From Variovorax sp. V93 (GTDB lineage Bacteria; Pseudomonadota; Gammaproteobacteria; Burkholderiales; Burkholderiaceae_C): a stretch of DNA of 64,000 nt. Below, one piece after another: positions 1 through 13,390 of this stretch. The notes under the pieces were generated by a model, which made no database searches, was not told where the DNA came from, and saw only the letters and a list, made by a program, of their open reading frames with translations. The DNA lies in contig NZ_AP028669.1 of NCBI RefSeq assembly GCF_041154485.1, positions 3,534,001 through 3,598,000 on the forward strand, in the 5' to 3' direction. Position 1 is the stretch's first letter. Every line of letters begins with the position of its first letter. Position numbers and translations under genes: made by a program.

Positions 1-595
1 CCGCCACGCCGTCGTGCGCATAGCGCGGCGGCAAATACAGCATGTCGCCCGGTTCGAGCACAAAGCTCTGCTCGGGCTCGAAGTTCTCGAGGATCTTGAG
101 CGGCACGCCCTGCTGCAGGCGCAGGTCGCTCTGCCGGCCGATCGACCAGCGCCGCCTGCCCTGCGCCTGCAGCAGGAACACGTCGTAGCTGTCGAAATGC
201 GCGCCCACGCCGCCCTGATCGCTCGCATAGCTGATCATCAGGTCGTCGAGCCGCGCATCGGGCAGGAAGCGGAACTGCTGCAGCAGCGCATGCACGCCGT
301 CGTGATGCAGGTCGACGCCCTGCACCAGCAGCGTCCAGGCCGGCTGCTTGCGCGGCGGCAGCGCGCGCCGCGCGAGCGGCCCGTGCCTGAGCGTCCAGCC
401 GGCCTTGCCGTGGCGGATGAGGCGCGATTCGACGTCCTCGCGCTCGGCCAGGGCAAAGAGCGCGCTGCGCTCTATCGGTGGCACCATGGCGGGTATGGCC
501 TGGCGCACCAGCAACGGTTTCTTCTGCCAATGCCGCCGCATGAACTGCGCGGCGCTCAGGCCGCCGAGCAACGGCAGCGGTTGTGTAATCTCCAT
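1..595 (-). CDS. roxA: Ribosomal protein uL16 arginine hydroxylase, RoxA/YcfD-type cupin (partial)
   Basis: A 2-oxoglutarate/Fe(II) oxygenase of the JmjC-like cupin family. In E. coli the homologue (YcfD/RoxA) hydroxylates an arginine of ribosomal protein L16. The reverse strand reads MEITQPLPLLGGLSAAQF from the ATG at 595. It contains the metal motif H-F-D (in GAHFDSYD), and near the window edge PPRYAHDG, which supplies the distal His ligand. The C-terminal part, expected to be the winged-helix region, lies beyond position 1. The start codon is only 14 bp from the divergent FKBP gene. A hexamer CAGAAT lies exactly 6 nt before the ATG, so the transcript may be leaderless. Family assignment is firm; the exact ribosomal substrate is inferred from the homologue. 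Confidence 0.88.
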   Translation of the reverse strand, partial: MEITQPLPLLGGLSAAQFMRRHWQKKPLLVRQAIPAMVPPIERSALFALAEREDVESRLIRHGKAGWTLRHGPLARRALPPRKQPAWTLLVQGVDLHHDGVHALLQQFRFLPDARLDDLMISYASDQGGVGAHFDSYDVFLLQAQGRRRWSIGRQSDLRLQQGVPLKILENFEPEQSFVLEPGDMLYLPPRYAHDGVA

Positions 596-609
596 GGGAG
601 AATTCTGCA
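596..609. promoter_or_regulatory. 14-bp divergent promoter core between roxA and the FKBP gene
   Basis: Between the two divergent ATG codons there are only 14 bp. The plus strand carries GAGAAT (598-603) followed by 6 nt and the ATG at 610. The minus strand carries CAGAAT (602-607 in plus coordinates) followed by 6 nt and the ATG at 595. Both hexamers match TATAAT at 4 of 6 positions and share two bases. If used, both mRNAs would start at or next to their A of ATG. Any -35 elements would lie inside the opposite gene. This is read from sequence only. Confidence 0.5.
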
Positions 610-1134
610 ATGGAAATCTCTGAACAATGCGTGGTCGGCCTGACCTGGACGATGAAAGACACCCTGGGCGAAGTGCTGGACGTGCTCGACGAACCGGTGG
701 AATTCATGGTGGGGGGCGATGACCTCTTCGACGTGATCGAAGCTGCCCTGATGGGCCACGAGCCCGGCGCACGGGTGCAATTGCAGCTCGAGCCCGAACA
801 GGGCTTCGGCGACTTCAACGACCAGCTGCTCTTTCTGGAGCCGCGTTCGCTGTTCCCCGAAGGCACCGAGGAAGGCATGACCTTCGACGGTGCCGCCCTG
901 CCCGCAGGCGTGAGCGACGCCATGCCCAAGGACGTGATCTACACGGTGGCCGAGATCTATCCGGACCACCTGGTGCTCGACGGCAACCATCCGCTCGCCG
1001 GCATCGCGGTCCGGCTCGACATCACGGTTCGCTCGGTGCGCGAGGCCACCGAAGAAGAAGTCGGCCGCGGCACGGCGGGCACAGCCTTCTTCAAGGTGCC
1101 GCCAACCGCGCCGGGCAACGACCTGCTGCACTGA
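610..1134 (+). CDS. FKBP-type peptidyl-prolyl cis-trans isomerase, SlyD-like
   Basis: Predicted cytoplasmic prolyl isomerase and chaperone of 174 residues. The order is typical of SlyD/FkpB proteins: a split FKBP domain, an inserted chaperone flap in the middle, and the return motif DGNHPLAG near residue 124. Acidic residues dominate. The long His/Cys-rich metal-binding tail of E. coli SlyD is absent; the protein ends in a short TAPGNDLLH tail, so a nickel-handling role is unlikely. The start follows a 14-bp divergent gap and has no Shine-Dalgarno sequence. A strong bidirectional terminator follows 22 bp after the stop. The exact client proteins cannot be told from sequence. Confidence 0.88.
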   Translation: MEISEQCVVGLTWTMKDTLGEVLDVLDEPVEFMVGGDDLFDVIEAALMGHEPGARVQLQLEPEQGFGDFNDQLLFLEPRSLFPEGTEEGMTFDGAALPAGVSDAMPKDVIYTVAEIYPDHLVLDGNHPLAGIAVRLDITVRSVREATEEEVGRGTAGTAFFKVPPTAPGNDLLH

Positions 1135-1155
1135 CTGCCGGCTGAGCAAACCACG

Positions 1156-1200
1156 GCAGCAAGCAAAAAGCCGGGCAGTGCCCGGCTTTTTGCTTGCTGC
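1156..1200. terminator. Bidirectional intrinsic terminator, 21-bp perfect stem
   Basis: Arms 1156-1176 and 1180-1200 are perfectly complementary over 21 bp with a 3-nt loop. The GC core (GCCGGGC/GCCCGGC) is flanked by AAAAA and TTTTT, so either strand yields a hairpin followed by a U run. It sits between convergent genes (FKBP ending at 1134, glycine-zipper gene ending at 1214) and can serve both. Confidence 0.93.
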
Positions 1201-1213
1201 GGCACACCCGCTG

Positions 1214-1714
1214 CTACATGCGCGAGATCTGGCCGTTGTCGATGCGCACGCGGTCGCCGATGCGCAGGTCGCCCGGATGCTGCACGTCGAAGGCACGGTA
1301 GCCGCCGCGGTCGGTCTGCACCGAGATGCGGTAGCTCTCGTAGGCCCGCGGCCCGCTGGCCTGTCCCTCGATGGTGTTGCCCAGCAGCGCACCGCCCACG
1401 ATGCCCAGGGCGGTGGCCGCGGCGCGGCCGCTGCCGTGCCCGAACTGGTTGCCCACCACGCCGCCGATCACACCGCCCGCCACGGCGCCGCCGCCGGTGG
1501 TGCCGGTGCCCGCGGTTTCGCTGCGCAGCACCTCGATGTTGGCCACGTGGCCGTATTCGACATAGGCCGCCTCCTGGTAGGGAACGGCCTGCGGCGGTGC
1601 CTGGTAGGGATAGCGCGTGGTGTGATAGACCGGCGCGGGAGCGACGCAGGCCGTGAGCGTGGCAAGCGCCACCACGGAAGCGGCAATGGAAACGAAGCGC
1701 GTTGAAATTTTCAT
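1214..1714 (-). CDS. Glycine-zipper 2TM outer-membrane lipoprotein-like protein
   Basis: A 166-residue envelope protein. The start at 1714 (MKISTRFVSI) was chosen because GAGGAG precedes it. An upstream in-frame start at 1804 would put 30 non-signal residues ahead of the signal peptide. The N-terminus is a lipoprotein-like signal (LATLTAC). The centre is a glycine zipper (GGGAVAGGVIGGVVGNQFG, about residues 73-91, then ALGIVGGALLG), as in the SlyB/YMGG 2TM family. The tail (residues about 115-166) resembles the C-terminal domain of such proteins. The role is probably envelope integrity; the specific function is unknown. A second glycine-zipper lipoprotein lies at 23737-24030. Confidence 0.8.
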   Translation of the reverse strand: MKISTRFVSIAASVVALATLTACVAPAPVYHTTRYPYQAPPQAVPYQEAAYVEYGHVANIEVLRSETAGTGTTGGGAVAGGVIGGVVGNQFGHGSGRAAATALGIVGGALLGNTIEGQASGPRAYESYRISVQTDRGGYRAFDVQHPGDLRIGDRVRIDNGQISRM

Positions 1715-1738
1715 GTTGAGAGGCTCCTCGGATAAATC

Positions 1739-1756
1739 GGCGCATCCCGATGCGCC
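1739..1756 (-). other. Small hairpin in the 5' leader of the glycine-zipper gene
   Basis: GGCGCAT (1739-1745) and ATGCGCC (1750-1756) form a perfect 7-bp stem with a CCCG loop, 25 nt upstream of the start codon at 1714. It does not cover the Shine-Dalgarno. It could stabilise the leader; no regulator is evident. The rest of the 174-bp gap (1715-1888) shows nothing further. Confidence 0.35.
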
Positions 1757-1888
1757 AAAGCCTGTATCCAACGTCTTGCCCGCTGTGGGGATGACGCAAG
1801 ACACACACCGAAACGTAAGAGCGCGCCGCGAACCGTCAGTTCCGGTCTTTACGGGCCCGACACCAAGCCGGGCGAGGACGAGGAACGG

Positions 1889-2335
1889 TCAGTGCTTGCC
1901 GGTGGAGCCGTAGCCCCCTTCGCCGCGTTGCGAAGCTGCAAATTCTGTGACCACGCGAAACTGCGCCTGCACCACCGGCACGATCACGAGCTGCGCGAGC
2001 CGCTCCATCGGCTGGAGCACGAAAGGCGTGTCGCTGCGGTTCCAGGCGCTGATCTTGAGTTCGCCCTGGTAGTCGCTGTCGATCAGCCCCACGAGGTTGC
2101 CGAGCACGATGCCGTGCTTGTGGCCGAGGCCCGAGCGCGGCAGGATCAGCGCCGCATAGGCCGGGTCGGCCAGGTGGATCGCAATGCCGGTGCCCACGAG
2201 CTGCCAGGCGTTGGGTTCCAGCGTGACCGGCGCATCGAGGCAGGCCCTGAGGTCGAGCCCTGCGCTGCCGGGGGTGGCATAGGCGGGCAATTGGTCCACC
2301 ATGCGTGGGTCGAGGATACGAACGTCTACTTTCAC
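1889..2335 (-). CDS. dut: Deoxyuridine 5'-triphosphate nucleotidohydrolase
   Basis: Homotrimeric dUTPase that hydrolyses dUTP to dUMP and pyrophosphate, limiting uracil in DNA and feeding thymidylate synthesis. All five family motifs are present in order: [31 protein letters not shown] (with the catalytic Asp), RLAQLVIVP, and the C-terminal P-loop-like [12 protein letters not shown]. Length 148 residues is normal. The start is a GTG at 2335, two bases after the stop of the upstream membrane-protein gene, which suggests translational coupling; longer in-frame extensions read into that gene. It is the last gene of the coaBC-membrane protein-dut operon. The coaBC-dut link is conserved in many bacteria. 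Confidence 0.95.
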   Translation of the reverse strand: MKVDVRILDPRMVDQLPAYATPGSAGLDLRACLDAPVTLEPNAWQLVGTGIAIHLADPAYAALILPRSGLGHKHGIVLGNLVGLIDSDYQGELKISAWNRSDTPFVLQPMERLAQLVIVPVVQAQFRVVTEFAASQRGEGGYGSTGKH

Positions 2336-2337
2336 TT

Positions 2338-6663
<4,326 letters not shown>

Positions 6664-6667
<4 letters not shown>

Positions 6668-6954
6668 GCAGTGGTTATGTCATCGCCCACGTCGAGGTCA
6701 CGAACCCGGCGCAGTACGAGGAATACAAGAAGTGGTCGAGTGCCGCCATGCAGGCGCACGGCGCCGAAGTGTGCGTGCGCGGAGGCCAGGTCGAAGTGCT
6801 CGAGGGCGACTGGTCGCCCTCGCGCCTCGTCATCCTGAAATTTCCGAGCTTCGAGAAGGCCAAGGCCTTCTACGAAACGCCCGAATACCTGAAGGCGCGC
6901 GAAGCCCGTGCCGGTGCCGCGGTGATGCGCATGGTCGCAGTCGAAGGCCTTTGA
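6664..6954 (+). CDS. DUF1330 dimeric alpha/beta-barrel protein
   Basis: A 96-residue cytoplasmic protein of the DUF1330 family, a ferredoxin-like dimeric alpha/beta-barrel fold. Visible landmarks are the N-terminal strand GYVIAHVEV, the helix start [26 protein letters not shown] and the C-terminal VMRMVAVEG. The ATG at 6664 overlaps the kdsA stop. Its constant place between kdsA and eno in this lineage suggests a housekeeping link, but no reaction is established for the family. Function unknown. Confidence 0.85.
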
Positions 6955-6962
6955 TCAATTGA

Positions 6963-8276
<1,314 letters not shown>

Positions 8277-8293
8277 CACGCGAAGCCGGCGGC

Positions 8294-8572
8294 ATGCGCT
8301 CGCGCCTCGTTCCACCCATCGTGCTGCTGCTGCTGCTGGCCATCCTGCAGTGGCAGCTGTGGAACGGGCGCGGCAGTGTGCGCGACGTGGCGCAGCTGCA
8401 GTCCAAGCTGGCGGACCAGAAGGCGGCCAACGCCAAGGCCGTGGTCAACAACGAGCGGCTGGCCTCCGAAGTCAACGATCTCAAGATCGGCCTCGAGATG
8501 GTCGAAGAGCGTGCGCGGCAAGAGCTGGGCATGGTCAAGCCCAACGAAGTATTCGTTCAGGTCACCCACTGA
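8294..8572 (+). CDS. ftsB: Cell division protein FtsB
   Basis: Small bitopic divisome protein of 92 residues that forms the FtsQLB complex and helps activate septal peptidoglycan synthesis. It has a short cytoplasmic start (MRSRLVP), one transmembrane helix (IVLLLLLAILQWQLW, about residues 9-23), then a periplasmic coiled coil (VRDVAQLQSKLADQKAANAKAV) and the conserved EERARQELGMVKPNEVF tail. Its place directly after eno is the usual one in proteobacteria. Confidence 0.93.
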   Translation: MRSRLVPPIVLLLLLAILQWQLWNGRGSVRDVAQLQSKLADQKAANAKAVVNNERLASEVNDLKIGLEMVEERARQELGMVKPNEVFVQVTH

Positions 8573-8624
8573 ACATGACCCCCACGCTCGGTATGTTTGC
8601 ACGGGGCCGACCGCTGGTGCGTTG

Positions 8625-9251
8625 ATGCCCGAGTTCTTCTCGGCCCCCGCATTCGCGCTCTGGGGCTCACCGGTCAGCTGGCTCGAACTCGTGGCCGCGG
8701 TGCTGGCGCTCGCGATGGTCGGCTGCAACATGCGCGAGATCCACTGGGGCTGGCCGCTGGCCATCATCAGTTCGCTGCTCTACGTGGCCGTGTTCGCGCA
8801 GGCGCGCATCTACGGCGACGCCTCGCTGCAGGTTTTCTTCGCCGTGGTCGCGCTCTGGGGTTGGGCGCAATGGCTGCGCGGCCACCGTGCCGATGGCAGC
8901 GCATTGCGGGTCAGCCGGCTTTCGCCGCGCGGCATCGCGCTGGCACTCGCAGCCTGCGCGCTGGCATGGCCCGCGGTCGCCCTCTTCCTGCGCCGCTTCA
9001 CCGACACCGACGTGCCCTGGTGGGACGGGTTCTCGACCGGGCTCAGCCTCGTCGGCCAGTTCCTGCTCGGGCGCAAGTTCATCGAGAACTGGCTGGTGTG
9101 GCTGGCGGTGAACGTCGTGAGCGTGGGCCTGTTCATCCACAAGGGCCTGTGGCTCACGGTCGGGCTCTATGCCGTGTTCGCGGTGCTCAGCGTGGCGGGC
9201 TTTCTTGCGTGGCGCGCGCGCATGCACGGCGGGGCGGCAGCGCGCGCATGA
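8625..9251 (+). CDS. pnuC: Nicotinamide riboside transporter, PnuC family
   Basis: Inner-membrane facilitator of 208 residues with about seven hydrophobic segments. These begin with the helix around SWLELVAAVLALAMVGCNM, followed by the family feature REIHWGWPLAIISSLLYVAVF. Near the C-terminus is GRKFIENWLVWLAVNVVSVGLF, where a conserved Trp-rich helix binds the riboside in known PnuC structures. The ATG at 8625 was chosen because upstream frame residues overlap ftsB and lack homology. It overlaps the next gene, a NadR-like kinase, by 4 nt. Together they would import nicotinamide riboside and trap it as NMN. Substrate is inferred from that partner. Confidence 0.85.
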   Translation: MPEFFSAPAFALWGSPVSWLELVAAVLALAMVGCNMREIHWGWPLAIISSLLYVAVFAQARIYGDASLQVFFAVVALWGWAQWLRGHRADGSALRVSRLSPRGIALALAACALAWPAVALFLRRFTDTDVPWWDGFSTGLSLVGQFLLGRKFIENWLVWLAVNVVSVGLFIHKGLWLTVGLYAVFAVLSVAGFLAWRARMHGGAAARA

Positions 9252-9952
9252 CGCCCACCCTGCCGTCCGGATGCGTGATCGCGCTGCTCGGGGCCGAGAG
9301 CACCGGCAAGACCGAACTCGCCCGCGCGCTCGCGCAGCGCCTGCAGGAACGCGGCATTGCCACCACGCTGGTGGGCGAATACCTGCGCGAATGGTGCGAG
9401 CGCGAAGGCCGCACGCCGCGCCCTGACGAACAGCAGGCCATCGCGCAGGAGCAGACGCGCCGCATCGAAGCCGCGGCCGTTTCGGGTGTGGTGGTGGTGG
9501 CCGACACCACGGCTCTCATGACCGCGGTCTACAGTGAACTGCTGTTCGGCGACACCTCGCTGCACGCCGACGCGCTGGCCGCGCAGGCGCGCTGCGCGAT
9601 CACCCTGCTGACCGCGCTCGACATCCCGTGGATCGCAGACCCCTTGCGCGATGGCGACCACGCGCGCGAACCCACCGATGCGCTGGTGCGCGCGGCGCTG
9701 GCGCGTGCGGGGCTTTCCTTCGCCGTGGTGCATGGCACCGGCAGCGAAAGGCTCCGCAATGCATGGAACGCCATCAATTCCATCGCCGGCAACGAAGGCC
9801 GGGCCCGCGCGCGCGGCCGTGCCGAATCGAAACCCGCCTCCTGGTCATGGCCTTGCGAGAAATGCTCCGATCCGGAATGCGAGCATCGGCTTTTCAGCGA
9901 CCTGATCGGACGCCGCGACGACACGCCTTCAACCCCCAGTTCGGAGACCTGA
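9248..9952 (+). CDS. NadR-like ribosylnicotinamide kinase (AAA ATPase) with Cys-rich tail
   Basis: A P-loop kinase of 234 residues resembling the C-terminal kinase domain of NadR. Walker A is LGAESTGKTELA (residues about 14-25). Further family features are VGEYLREWCE and ADTTALMTAVY (Walker B region). The N-terminal regulator and adenylyltransferase domains of full NadR are missing. It probably phosphorylates nicotinamide riboside brought in by the overlapping PnuC. An added tail of about 50 residues holds C203, C206, C211 and H213 (CEKCSDPECEH), which looks like a small metal site. The tail is not part of the known kinase fold as I know it. Confidence 0.78.
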   Translation: MTPTLPSGCVIALLGAESTGKTELARALAQRLQERGIATTLVGEYLREWCEREGRTPRPDEQQAIAQEQTRRIEAAAVSGVVVVADTTALMTAVYSELLFGDTSLHADALAAQARCAITLLTALDIPWIADPLRDGDHAREPTDALVRAALARAGLSFAVVHGTGSERLRNAWNAINSIAGNEGRARARGRAESKPASWSWPCEKCSDPECEHRLFSDLIGRRDDTPSTPSSET

Positions 9953-9955
9953 TCG

Positions 9956-10921
9956 ATGTTCCCGCCTCGTTTCTCTCGCCCTTGCGGCTTCCTCCTGGCC
10001 GCGCTGCTGGCCACGGCTGCCACGGCCGCGCCCGTCGCGGCCACCGTGGAGAACGCCACCACGGCCACCGCCTGCGCCGAGGAAGACAATGTCTCGCTGG
10101 TGCTGCGCGGCGAAGGCATCCGGCGCATGCGCGTCGAGGCGCTGCAGCCGGCCTATCTCGACAGCATCGGCAACGACACCACTGCGCCCGATTTCTCGGG
10201 CTGCAACTTCGACGGCGGCGCGCATCCCACCGATCCCGCGCACAAGTTCAAGCCGCGCCGCGTGGTGCTGCTCGACGACGCGCAGTGGCGCATCGTCGGC
10301 ATGACGCTGCCCAGCTTCTGGCGGCCGCAGCAGGTGCCGGTGCGCGTGGGTGCGCGCACCGACCGCGGCTTCCACCTGCTGCAGATCTTCCGCAAGGAAG
10401 AAGGCAAGGCGCTCGAAGCGCTGGTGCTCTACCCGGCCGACGGCTATTGGCGCATCAAGCCGCTGCCGCAGGCGCGCTTCGGCGACGGGGTGTATGGCTC
10501 GTCGTTCCTGCTCGGCCCGGTCGAACAGGGCAGCCGGCCGGTGGTCGACATCGCGTCGATCCGCATCGTGCCGAAGCCGCTGGCCATCCACCTGCGCTTC
10601 GTCGGCGGCGGCAGCGCCGTGGCCAAGGTGTCCGAGATCAGCCGCGAGCGCACCGCGCTCGACGTGACGCTTTCCAAGCCCACGGCCAGCGCGCGGCCCT
10701 TTGCCGTGCTGCGCTCGATGTACGTGGCGCCCGACAACGCCGACGTGAGCGAGCTGCGCTGGCAGGAATCGCCCGGGGCCGCGGAACAGGTTCTGCCGCT
10801 GCCCGAGGTGAAGACGCTGAACGCCACGCAGGTGCGCTTCGGCCGCAGCCTGCCTTCGCGCCACAACACCAGCGCACCCGACATCGCGTTCAGCGATTTC
10901 GACGACAAGGCGCCGCGCTGA
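9956..10921 (+). CDS. Secreted protein of unknown function
   Basis: A 321-residue exported protein that I do not recognise. A Sec signal peptide covers about residues 1-25 (LLAALLATAATAAPVAA). The mature part is a mixed beta-rich polypeptide with two early Cys residues (in TACAEED and SGCNF) that could pair in the periplasm. No catalytic motif was seen. It starts 3 nt after the NR-kinase stop, so it is co-transcribed with the pnuC pair, but nothing links it to NAD metabolism. It is convergent with hslO, with 52 bp between stops and no clear terminator. Confidence 0.7.
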   Translation: MFPPRFSRPCGFLLAALLATAATAAPVAATVENATTATACAEEDNVSLVLRGEGIRRMRVEALQPAYLDSIGNDTTAPDFSGCNFDGGAHPTDPAHKFKPRRVVLLDDAQWRIVGMTLPSFWRPQQVPVRVGARTDRGFHLLQIFRKEEGKALEALVLYPADGYWRIKPLPQARFGDGVYGSSFLLGPVEQGSRPVVDIASIRIVPKPLAIHLRFVGGGSAVAKVSEISRERTALDVTLSKPTASARPFAVLRSMYVAPDNADVSELRWQESPGAAEQVLPLPEVKTLNATQVRFGRSLPSRHNTSAPDIAFSDFDDKAPR

Positions 10922-10973
10922 GCGAGCGCGCGGCCGGCACATCGGCGCACCGAACCTCGCTCGGCGAAGAGCG

Positions 10974-11972
10974 TTACTGGACGATCGGGCTGCCCGGAAT
11001 CTGATCCGTCGGCGGCCTGAAGATCTGCGCCGCATCGACTGCATCGAAGCGGTACTGCTTGCCGCAGAAGTCGCAGCCCACCTCGATGTCGCCGCGCTCG
11101 GCCAGGATTTCCTCCGCCTCCTCGACGCCGAGCCCCCGGATCATCTGCGCCACGCGGTCGCGCCCGCAGGTGCACGCGAAGTGCGGGCCCAGCAGGCCCG
11201 CCTGCGGCTCGAAGCGCAGCAGCTTTTCTTCCCAGAACAGGCGGCGAAGAATGGTCTCGATGTCGAGCGTGAGCAGTTCGTCGCGCGTGAGGCTCGAGGC
11301 GAGGATCGAGATGCGGTTGTAGTCCTCGTTGCGGCCGATCTGGTCCTGGTTGGTCTGGTCGTGGTCCTTGCCGGACGTGCCTTCGAGATTGCCTTCACCC
11401 TTCATCGGCAGGCGCTGGATCAGCAGGCCGGCCGCCACCTGGTCGTCGGCCGCGAGCACCAGCGTGGTGTCGAGCTGCTCGCTCTGCAGCATGTAATGCT
11501 GCAGCACGTCGCTGAGCCGGCCGAGCTTCTCGCCCTCGTCGTCGAATAGCGGCACCACGCCCTGGTAGGGCGTCGTGCCCGGCAGCTTGTCCTTGGGGTC
11601 GAGCGTGATGGCGCAGCGGCCCTTGTTGCCGACGTTGACCATCTCGGGCAGGCGCGCATCGGCCGGCAGGTCGCCGATCACCTTGGCGGTAGCGCGCAGG
11701 CTCAGGTCGGGCTTGGCTTCGGCCACGGCCACCTTGACCGGGCCGTCGCCGAAGATCTGCAGGATCAGCGCACCGTTGAACTTGATGTTGGCCTGCATCA
11801 GCGTGGCCGCGGCCGTCATCTCGCCGAGAAGTTCGGCCACCGGCGGCGGGTAGGCGCCGGTGGCGGTGTTGGAGGCGCGCCGCGCCAGGATTTCCTGCCA
11901 CGCATCTGTCAGGCGCACGATCATGCCGCGCACCGGCAGGCCATCGAACAGGAATTTGTGCAGCTCGCTCAA
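10974..11972 (-). CDS. hslO: Redox-regulated holdase Hsp33
   Basis: Cytoplasmic chaperone switched on by oxidation. The N-terminal dimerisation and substrate domain (about residues 1-230) begins with MSELHKFLFDGLPVRG. The C-terminal redox switch has the four zinc Cys in ACTCGRD and GCDFCGK, spaced as in the family. Length 332 is slightly above E. coli's 292, partly from a charged insert (TSGKDHDQTNQDQIG) near residue 205. The start appears to be TTG at 11972, with AGAAAGAAG upstream; the next Met is 16 residues further in and would remove conserved sequence. It follows the gamma-carbonic anhydrase gene by 34 nt. Confidence 0.95.
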   Translation of the reverse strand: MSELHKFLFDGLPVRGMIVRLTDAWQEILARRASNTATGAYPPPVAELLGEMTAAATLMQANIKFNGALILQIFGDGPVKVAVAEAKPDLSLRATAKVIGDLPADARLPEMVNVGNKGRCAITLDPKDKLPGTTPYQGVVPLFDDEGEKLGRLSDVLQHYMLQSEQLDTTLVLAADDQVAAGLLIQRLPMKGEGNLEGTSGKDHDQTNQDQIGRNEDYNRISILASSLTRDELLTLDIETILRRLFWEEKLLRFEPQAGLLGPHFACTCGRDRVAQMIRGLGVEEAEEILAERGDIEVGCDFCGKQYRFDAVDAAQIFRPPTDQIPGSPIVQ

Positions 11973-12006
11973 AACGGATTCTTCTTTCTGTTGGGCCTGC
12001 GCAGTG

Positions 12007-12531
12007 TCAGGCGATTTTCTTCAAGCCCTTCGCATAGCGAATGGCATTTGCTACGTAATGGTCGGAGCCGTGCCGCAGTCGGGCAGCGTCTTCGTCGCTG
12101 ATCGTGCGCATCACCTTGGCGGGCGAGCCGAAGATCAGGGAATTGTCGGGAAACTCCTTGCCCTCGGTCACGACGCTGCCGGCGCCAACAATCGAATTGC
12201 GGCCGATCTTCGCGTTATTCAAGACCACGGCCTGGATGCCGATCAGCGAGTTGTCGCCGATGGTGCAGCCATGCAGCATGACCTGGTGGCCGATGGTGAC
12301 GTTCTCGCCGATGGTGAGCGGGCTGCCGGGGTCGGAATGCAGCATCGACATGTCCTGCACGTTGCTGTTGCGCCCGATGGTCATCTTCTCGTTGTCGCCG
12401 CGCAGCACCGCGCCGAACCAGATGCTCGCGTTGTCGCCCAACTGCACGTTGCCGATCACCTCCGCGCTGTCGGCGACCCATGCACCGGTGCCGAGTTGCG
12501 GCGCAACGCCGTCGAGTTCATAGAGGGCCAT
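12007..12531 (-). CDS. Gamma-class carbonic anhydrase-like protein (YrdA/PaaY family)
   Basis: A trimeric left-handed beta-helix protein of 174 residues built from hexapeptide repeats (for example IGENVTIGHQVMLHG, IGDNSLIGIQAVV). The zinc ligands are His65, His82 and His87, and the RGDNEKMTIGRNSNVQD stretch holds the conserved Arg/Asp/Asn. It probably hydrates CO2 or acts as a related hydrolase; many YrdA-type members have weak or no tested activity. The ATG at 12531 follows GGAGACTCC at normal spacing. Its -10 is likely TACAAT at 12560-12565, overlapping the -10 of the divergent DUF455 gene. hslO follows in the same direction. Confidence 0.85.
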   Translation of the reverse strand: MALYELDGVAPQLGTGAWVADSAEVIGNVQLGDNASIWFGAVLRGDNEKMTIGRNSNVQDMSMLHSDPGSPLTIGENVTIGHQVMLHGCTIGDNSLIGIQAVVLNNAKIGRNSIVGAGSVVTEGKEFPDNSLIFGSPAKVMRTISDEDAARLRHGSDHYVANAIRYAKGLKKIA

Positions 12532-12555
12532 CGTGGAGTCTCCGGGGGCAAAACC

Positions 12556-12565
12556 TAGAATTGTA
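12556..12565. promoter_or_regulatory. Overlapping divergent -10 elements
   Basis: The 10-bp string TAGAATTGTA contains TAGAAT on the plus strand (12556-12561) and TACAAT on the minus strand (12560-12565). The plus element is 7 nt from the ATG at 12569 (leaderless). The minus element would give a leader of about 21 nt with a Shine-Dalgarno for the carbonic anhydrase gene. The two polymerases could not bind at once. Confidence 0.6.
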
Positions 12566-12568
12566 GGG

Positions 12569-13381
12569 ATGCACCCCCGATTGAGCGCGCTGGCCGCGCT
12601 GCGACTCACCGACCCTGAACAGAAGATTGCCGCAACGCGCGCCACCGCTGCCCTCGCCGCTACCGATTCCATAGCAACCGACCCTCTGCGCGTCGTGGGC
12701 GATGACATCGGCGTGCCGGGCCGCCCCGAACGGCCGCTGCGCGTGGCCGCCACCGCCGTGCAAAAGCGCTCGCCTTTCACGCCCGAAGGCCGCGCCGCGC
12801 TGATCCATTCGATCTGCCACATCGAGTTCAACGCCATCAACCTCGCGCTCGACGCCGTCTGGCGCTACGACGGCATGCCCGAGGCCTACTACCGCGACTG
12901 GCTGCGCGTGGCCGACGAGGAAGCGCAGCACTTCACACTGCTGCATGCGCACCTGCAGGACATGGGCTGGCGCTATGGCGACTTCCCGGGCCACGACGGG
13001 CTCTGGAGCATGTGCGAGAAGACGAAAGACGACGTGCTCGCGCGCATGGCGCTGGTGCCGCGCACGCTCGAGGCACGCGGGCTCGACGCCACGCCGCTCA
13101 TCCAGGCCAAGCTCAGGCGCGTCGACACGCCCGATGCGCTGCGCGCGGTCGAGATCCTCGACATCATCCTGCGCGACGAGGTGGGCCATGTGGCCATCGG
13201 CAATCGCTGGTACCGCTGGCTCTGCAAGCGTGCGGGCCGCGACCCCGAGGCGACCTATCCCGAACTCGTGGCGCGCTACGAAGCGCCGCGCCTGAAGCCG
13301 CCCTTCAACCTCGAAGCCCGCGGCCGGGCGGGCTTCAGTGCCGAGGAGCTGCGCGCGCTCTCGGCCGCCGCCAAGGACTGA
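12569..13381 (+). CDS. DUF455 ferritin-like protein
   Basis: A 270-residue helical protein of the DUF455 family, which belongs to the ferritin-like di-iron superfamily. Candidate metal ligands are E and H in HIEFNAINLALD, DEEAQHF and RDEVGHVAIGN, spaced as in a four-helix bundle. The ATG at 12569 was chosen because it is directly preceded by TAGAAT-N7; an ATG at 12533 would lie upstream of that promoter and inside the divergent promoter region. The family has no settled function; some members sit near tRNA-modifying enzymes. It converges on the MaoC gene with 9 bp between stops. Confidence 0.78.
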   Translation: MHPRLSALAALRLTDPEQKIAATRATAALAATDSIATDPLRVVGDDIGVPGRPERPLRVAATAVQKRSPFTPEGRAALIHSICHIEFNAINLALDAVWRYDGMPEAYYRDWLRVADEEAQHFTLLHAHLQDMGWRYGDFPGHDGLWSMCEKTKDDVLARMALVPRTLEARGLDATPLIQAKLRRVDTPDALRAVEILDIILRDEVGHVAIGNRWYRWLCKRAGRDPEATYPELVARYEAPRLKPPFNLEARGRAGFSAEELRALSAAAKD

Positions 13382-13390
13382 ACGGGAGGC

